From: Rudaea sp.
Lineage (GTDB): Bacteria; Pseudomonadota; Gammaproteobacteria; Xanthomonadales; Rhodanobacteraceae
Reading direction: 5' to 3'
NCBI GenBank assembly: GCA_025934455.1
Contig: JAICYA010000004.1
Span: forward strand, 1-19,448
Length of the DNA: 19,448 nucleotides
Each line of letters starts with the position of its first letter. The stretch's first letter is position 1. Positions 15,299-19,448 of this stretch are shown here, piece after piece. Under the pieces are notes generated by a model, which worked only from the letters and a program-made list of their open reading frames with translations, ran no database searches and was not told where the DNA came from. A program made the translations under genes and the position numbers.

Positions 15299-16877
15299 GG
15301 GCGGTATCCGCGAATTTGGGCAATCCGAGTGCGCTGCGCAAGGGATCGAGCAATCCGCCGTAATCCGGAGCGCGGGCGGTATCGGTGCGCAGCGGCTGGC
15401 GCACCTGCGCCGCGCTGGGCGATCGCACTTCGCGCGTGGTTTCGTGGAAACGCAGGCAGGCCTCCTCGAACGGCAACCCGCAAAAATCCAGCAACGCGCG
15501 GATGCGCGCTTCCGGATCGGCGACCAGGGCTGCGTGGTCGTGCACATGCGCGTGCTGCGCTTGCAGCGCCTGCCAATGCTGCATGCTGCGATCGAACGTG
15601 CGCCAGTAGGCGGCCAGGTCGGCGAAGTCGCGCGTCCAGTCGTTGCCGGCGAAATGCTGGCGATAGCAGGAAAAACAGGTTTCCAGCGGATCGCGCCGGC
15701 ACACGACGATGCGTGCGCCCGGCAGCATCGCGCGAATCGCGCCAGCCATGATCCAGTTGTTCGGCAGCTTGTCGACGAAGCGCGGCTTGCGCTCGCGCCA
15801 GTAGGCGGTGCGGTCCAGGTAGCGCCGGCCCAGTCGCGACCAATCCGCAGGCGTGAGCGCGCGCACCCATTGCGGATACGCGGCGCCGCGGCGCCGCCCT
15901 TCTTCGTTGAGGCTTAGCGTCAGGTCCGGCAGCTCGCCTGCGCCCTCGACTTGCGAATGCGAGGCGAGGATTTGTTCGACCAGCGTCGTGCCAGAGCGCG
16001 GCAGGCCAACGACGAATATCACCTCGTTGCCCAATGCGGAATCGTCCGCCCCGCGAACGGGCTCGAACACGTCGCGCAGTCCGGCGACCTGCGCATCGAA
16101 TGCGCCGGCATCCCACTTCCTGCGTCGTCGCGCGATCGCGTTGGCCTGTGCGAGTGCGCCCAGCGATTCGGCGTAGCGGCCCTGGTCGTCCAGCGCGCGC
16201 GCCAGCGCAAAACCCATCGCGATGCGGTCGTCATCGCCCGCGCGCGAGTCACGCAATGCCGCGTGCAGCGCATCGACATCCGCCGCCGCCAATGGCACGG
16301 TCTTGATGTTCGCCAGGCCCCACCACGCCATGCCGGCCCAAGGCTGCTGCGCAAGCACGCGACGGTAGTCGGCCACCGCCGCATCGATTTGCCCCGCGAC
16401 CTTGAGCGCATCGGCCAGTTGCGCGCGCGCGGCGGCGTGGTGCGGATCGAGCGCTACGGCGCGACGCAAGGCCGTGGCCGCCTCGGCATAGCGGACGCAC
16501 CGGACCTGCACGATGCCGAGGTTGTACCACGCAGCGGCAAGGTTCGGCTGCAACGCGCAGGCCTGACGCAGCGCGACAATCGCCGCATCGAATTCACCCG
16601 CGTCGGCGAGCACGCTGCCGAGCGTGTTGTGGTACAGCGCGTCGTCCGGCCGCTGCGCGAGCGCACGTTGCATCGCGCTTACGGCCTGCGCGTGCTGCCC
16701 GCGCAAACTGAAAATCCCGGCTTCCAGGCGCAACGCTTCGGGATGATCCGGATGGCTGGCCAGCGCAGCGGCCAGGGTGCGCGCGGCAGCATCCGGGCGG
16801 CCGGCCTCAAGCGCCTGCGCCGTCGCAATAATGGATTGTGCCGCCGCCGGCGTCAGACCCTGCAGACGCGAATGCAT
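15288..16877 (-). CDS. TPR-containing PAPS-dependent sulfotransferase (copy 4)
   Basis: This 529-residue protein starts at ATG 16877, with no earlier in-frame ATG. It has the clearest TPRs of the set (about 15-180; for example DALYHNTLGSVLADAGEFDA and LAAAWYNLGIVQVR). The sulfotransferase domain shows VVGLPRSGTT (289-298), E315 in GAGELPDL, K370 in DKLPNNW, and CRRDPLETCFSCYRQHF (R395, S403). DKLPNNWIMAG and the C-terminal SAAQVRQPL block match copy 1 (7059-8630: DKLPRNWMVAG, SAVQVREPV), so these two form one subfamily. It is the first gene of a two-gene operon with copy 3, overlapping it by 11 bases, and is divergent from copy 5. No signal peptide is seen. The function is inferred from the domain; the acceptor is unknown. 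Confidence 0.93.
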   Translation of the reverse strand: MHSRLQGLTPAAAQSIIATAQALEAGRPDAAARTLAAALASHPDHPEALRLEAGIFSLRGQHAQAVSAMQRALAQRPDDALYHNTLGSVLADAGEFDAAIVALRQACALQPNLAAAWYNLGIVQVRCVRYAEAATALRRAVALDPHHAAARAQLADALKVAGQIDAAVADYRRVLAQQPWAGMAWWGLANIKTVPLAAADVDALHAALRDSRAGDDDRIAMGFALARALDDQGRYAESLGALAQANAIARRRRKWDAGAFDAQVAGLRDVFEPVRGADDSALGNEVIFVVGLPRSGTTLVEQILASHSQVEGAGELPDLTLSLNEEGRRRGAAYPQWVRALTPADWSRLGRRYLDRTAYWRERKPRFVDKLPNNWIMAGAIRAMLPGARIVVCRRDPLETCFSCYRQHFAGNDWTRDFADLAAYWRTFDRSMQHWQALQAQHAHVHDHAALVADPEARIRALLDFCGLPFEEACLRFHETTREVRSPSAAQVRQPLRTDTARAPDYGGLLDPLRSALGLPKFADTAHAR

Positions 16878-16923
16878 TGGTATCGGACCAACATTGACAT
16901 GGCCGCGTAGTCTAACGCAACGC

Positions 16924-16947
16924 CCTGCCCCGCTTTGCGGTGGCAGG
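16924..16947. repeat. Inverted repeat / stem-loop in the divergent region between sulfotransferase copies 4 and 5
   Basis: CCTGCC plus CCGC (16924-16933) pairs with GCGG plus GGCAGG (16937-16947), giving a 10-pair stem with one bulged T and a TTT loop. It has no T run on either strand, so it is not a terminator. It sits midway between two divergent start codons, where a shared operator could lie. I found no convincing -35/-10 pair here for either gene. Confidence 0.4.
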
Positions 16948-16981
16948 TGCGGGCATCGATCCGCTCGCCGATAATGCGTGC

Positions 16982-18613
16982 ATGGCGACCCCGGTCACAA
17001 CGAATCCGGCCTGGCTTGAAGAATTCCGTGCCACGGCCGCGCGCACCTCTGCGGACGCTGCCCGGCAAGTGTTGGCGGAGAACCTCCGGGAGGCCGATGC
17101 GGATGCGGCCACGTGGCAGGACATCGCCACGCGATTGCTCGCTGCCGGGTTTGCCGACGGCGCCGCCAGCCTGCTCGACGCTGCGCTCGGGCGATTCCCG
17201 CAAGCCGTTGAATTACGCTACTGGCATGGCAATGCATTGCGCCTAAGCGGGAATCCGCATGAAGCCGAGCGCGAACTGCGCCATGTGCTTGCCATCGAAC
17301 CTGCGCATCACGACGCAGCCTTGTCGCTCGCGTACATGCTGCGCGAACGCGGACGGCTCGATGCGGCGGCCAAGGCGATCGTATCGGCATGGCACGCACG
17401 CGGCGAGGCCGCCATCGAAACCTGTGTCGCGGATCTGATTTTTCTGCGTGAATGCGGCGCCCACGCGCAGGCATTCGCGCTCGCTCAATCGGCATTGCAG
17501 CGACACCCGGACAATGCCCAGCTCGCCGCACTTGCCGGCGAATTCGCGCTCGCCACGGGCGCATTCGACGGCGCGCGCGGTTACTTGCGGCAGGCGCTCG
17601 AACGCAATCCCGGGGATGGTGCGAGCTGGTTGCGACTGGCGTATTGCCAGCGCTTCGACACCGCCGATGGCGTGGATGCGCGGCGCATCTGCAAAGCCTG
17701 GCAGGATGCCGCGCCGGATGCAGACACGCGCATTCCCGTCGGCTTCGCGCACGGCAAAGTGTTGGACGATATCGGCGACTACGCCGAAGCGGCCGTGGTT
17801 TTGCGCTGGGCCAATGCGCGCGCCGCCGCACGATCAGGGTGGAATCCGGGCCATTGGCGCCGATTCGTCGATACAGCAATCGCCGCGCCTGCCATTCCGG
17901 CAGCATCCCGCACCGACGCCAGCGCGGATTTCAACCCGGTCTTCGTCATTGGCCTGCCGCGTACCGGCACGACGCTGATCGCGGAACTGCTGGCACGCCA
18001 TGTGCAGGTGCGCGTGCGTGGTGAACTGCATTGGATCAGCCACATGCGCGCGCGACTGGCGGAACACAACCGGCTGGCCGACCGCGCGGCATTGGCGACC
18101 GTTGCCGGACTCGTTGCCGAGCAAATGCGCCGCGACGATGCGCCCGCGCGCTACTACATCGACAAGAATCCGCTGAATTTCCGCGACCTGGATTTCATCG
18201 CCGCATTGTTCCCTCGCGCAAGGATCATCCACTGCCGACGCGGCATGCGCGATACCGCGCTCTCGCTCTGGTTGCAGCATTTCGCCCACGCCGATCTAGA
18301 TTTCAGCTACGACTTCTCGCTCATCGCCGAATTCGCGCGCGGCCACGAGCGCCTGATGGCGCATTGGCGCCGGCATCTTGCACTACCCGTGTTCGAACTC
18401 GACTACGAGTTGCTCGCGACGGACACGGCGCGCGAACTGGCACGTGTCGCCGAATTCCTGGAGCTCGGATCGGAAGGCAACACGACGGCCGCGGAGTCCG
18501 GCGTGATCACGACTGCCAGCGTCTGGCAAGCCCGGCAGCCGGTCTACCCCACCTCGATCGATCGCTGGAAGCGCTACGCGCCGTACCTGACCGAGTTGCA
18601 GACACTGTTCTAG
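16982..18613 (+). CDS. TPR-containing PAPS-dependent sulfotransferase (copy 5)
   Basis: From ATG at 16982 this is a 543-residue protein; a GTG at 16940 would add 14 residues but sits inside an inverted repeat. The N-terminal helical repeat region (about 10-285) contains TPR-like pairs (for example GNPHEAERELRHVLAIEPAHHDA). The sulfotransferase domain has VIGLPRTGTT (322-331), with Thr in place of the usual Ser after Arg; then E348 in RGELHW, K395 in DKNPLNF, and HCRRGMRDTALSLW (R420, S428). The C-terminal TASVWQARQPVY block and the RDTALSLW motif make it a paralog of copy 3. A GATAAT at 16970-16975 could be a -10 box for a leaderless message. It ends in TAG inside the palindrome CTAG, which also supplies the stop of the convergent gene at 18610. 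The substrate is unknown. Confidence 0.93.
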   Translation: MATPVTTNPAWLEEFRATAARTSADAARQVLAENLREADADAATWQDIATRLLAAGFADGAASLLDAALGRFPQAVELRYWHGNALRLSGNPHEAERELRHVLAIEPAHHDAALSLAYMLRERGRLDAAAKAIVSAWHARGEAAIETCVADLIFLRECGAHAQAFALAQSALQRHPDNAQLAALAGEFALATGAFDGARGYLRQALERNPGDGASWLRLAYCQRFDTADGVDARRICKAWQDAAPDADTRIPVGFAHGKVLDDIGDYAEAAVVLRWANARAAARSGWNPGHWRRFVDTAIAAPAIPAASRTDASADFNPVFVIGLPRTGTTLIAELLARHVQVRVRGELHWISHMRARLAEHNRLADRAALATVAGLVAEQMRRDDAPARYYIDKNPLNFRDLDFIAALFPRARIIHCRRGMRDTALSLWLQHFAHADLDFSYDFSLIAEFARGHERLMAHWRRHLALPVFELDYELLATDTARELARVAEFLELGSEGNTTAAESGVITTASVWQARQPVYPTSIDRWKRYAPYLTELQTLF

Positions 18614-19448
18614 TGGCGGCGAATCTGGATGTCGCCACTGAACGCCTGCACGTTTATGTCGGCGTCGCCAGCGCCGATCTGCGCCTTCAGGCTGCTGCCG
18701 GGGCCGTACTCCTTTTCCTGCACGGCGCCGAAATCGCTGTGGATGCTGCCGCTGAAGGTCGCCGCGTCGATGCGTGCGGACAACGCCGCCGGCAGTTGCA
18801 GGCGAATCGATCCGCTCATCGATTCCAGGTGCAGGCGCGCGGATGCCGCGGGCGCGACGTCGATGTCGGCATCGCCGGAAACGCTGCCGGTATTCAACTC
18901 GCGCACCGCCCCGCAGGCACAATCCACGCCGCCGGACACGGTTTCCAGCTTGATCCGACCAGCCAGACCCTTGGCACGGATTTCGCCACTGACCGTCTGT
19001 ACATGCGCACGCGCAGCCAGATTCGGGCTCGGCGCAACCACCGTCACGTCACCACTGACGCTGTCGACATCGATTTCCGGCGCCGCGCTGGACAGGTTAA
19101 GATCACCGCTGACGCTGCCGACCTTGAGCGATTTCCCGGCCATCTCCGCCACGCTGGCGTCGGCGCTGACCACGTTCACTTCAAGCGAGGCGTTACGCGG
19201 CACGTGCAGGATCAGCACGCTGTCGTGCCTGGGACCGTTCGAACCGAACAAACCCGATTCGGCGCTTTTCACGCGCAGGCTCAGGCGATCGACACCGCCG
19301 GAAACGGCGAGGGTCGATCCGGCGCCAAGACTGCCTTCCAGCTTCACCTGCGGTTGGTCCCAGCCCGTCACCGTCACCCTGCCGCGCACGTTGCCGATTT
19401 CGATGCGACCCTCCGCGGCGACGGGCCAGCTCGAAGCCAGCGGCTGGG
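18610..19448 (-). CDS. DUF4097-type beta-strand repeat protein, 5' end cut
   Basis: The frame is open to the right window edge, so the N-terminus (and any signal peptide) is missing; at least 279 residues are present. The protein is built from short beta repeats with a recurring SG(D/E/G/S) turn, seen eight times: SVSGDLNL, SVSGDVTV, TVSGEIRA, TVSGGVDC, SVSGDADI, SMSGSIRL, TFSGSIHS and AFSGDIQI. The start of the visible part (GRIEIGNVRGRVTVTGW) is typical of DUF4097, the adhesin-like beta-helical family often found next to envelope-stress or anti-sigma genes. A CAC pair in VDCACGAV lies between repeats. Family members are usually exported or surface-associated, but the biochemical role is unknown. 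It ends in RRH followed by TAG, overlapping the stop of sulfotransferase copy 5. Confidence 0.85.
   Translation of the reverse strand, partial: QPLASSWPVAAEGRIEIGNVRGRVTVTGWDQPQVKLEGSLGAGSTLAVSGGVDRLSLRVKSAESGLFGSNGPRHDSVLILHVPRNASLEVNVVSADASVAEMAGKSLKVGSVSGDLNLSSAAPEIDVDSVSGDVTVVAPSPNLAARAHVQTVSGEIRAKGLAGRIKLETVSGGVDCACGAVRELNTGSVSGDADIDVAPAASARLHLESMSGSIRLQLPAALSARIDAATFSGSIHSDFGAVQEKEYGPGSSLKAQIGAGDADINVQAFSGDIQIRRH

Noticed and set aside
15299..15547. N-terminal extension of sulfotransferase copy 3
   Set aside because: It lies wholly inside the coding end of copy 4 in another frame, is Arg/Cys/Pro-rich and unlike the family. ATG at 15298 gives a family-like start.
13722..15751. Long frames at 13722-15008 (minus) and 14276-15751 (plus)
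   Set aside because: Both are out-of-frame shadows of sulfotransferase copies 3 and 4; fragments of the real motifs are not readable in them.
1..19448. Mobile element, prophage, CRISPR or toxin-antitoxin system
   Set aside because: I found no transposase, integrase, long terminal inverted repeats, direct-repeat array or small paired toxin-like genes; the repeated sulfotransferases are diverged paralogs, not a transposon family.

Overview
The window is about 19.4 kb of GC-rich DNA packed with genes. It looks like a gammaproteobacterium of the Xanthomonadales/Lysobacterales type, probably Rhodanobacteraceae-like. That placement is inferred from the gene set (mtgA, hslO, a GAF-GAF-GGDEF-EAL protein, a large TonB-dependent receptor of the long-barrel type, and TPR-sulfotransferases) and from base composition; no rRNA or other marker is present. 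I see no tRNA, rRNA, CRISPR array, insertion sequence, integrase or att site. The largest gaps without a confident gene are about 190-200 bases.

Left part (1-5754), housekeeping and signalling: the 3' part of a fused arsenate reductase-ACR3 arsenite efflux gene; mtgA (peptidoglycan glycosyltransferase, minus strand); divergent from it, hslO (Hsp33 redox chaperone); and, convergent with hslO, a large cyclic-di-GMP enzyme with two GAF domains, GGDEF and EAL.

Middle and right part (5755-18613), a sulfotransferase island: five separate genes encode proteins with an N-terminal TPR-like helical repeat region and a C-terminal PAPS-dependent sulfotransferase domain (7059, 11943, 13775, 15288, 16982). 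They surround a 1011-residue TonB-dependent receptor with seven closely spaced cysteine pairs, and an unrecognised exported beta-rich protein (5945) that probably shares a transcript with the first sulfotransferase. The receptor ends in a textbook intrinsic terminator, and the second sulfotransferase starts only 25 bases beyond it. Two minus-strand sulfotransferases overlap by 11 bases, and the fifth is divergent from them. All five keep the residues expected for PAPS binding, plus a Glu and a Lys that match the catalytic pair known from tyrosylprotein sulfotransferases. The substrate is unknown. The working hypothesis is an envelope-linked sulfation system tied to the receptor or its cargo.

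Right edge (18610-19448): a DUF4097-type beta-strand repeat protein, cut by the window end.

A structural theme is that all four convergent gene pairs meet with almost no spacer (4 and 5 bases) or with overlapping stop codons (TTAG at 3145-3148, CTAG at 18610-18613). Only one strong intrinsic terminator (11887-11917) was found in the window.
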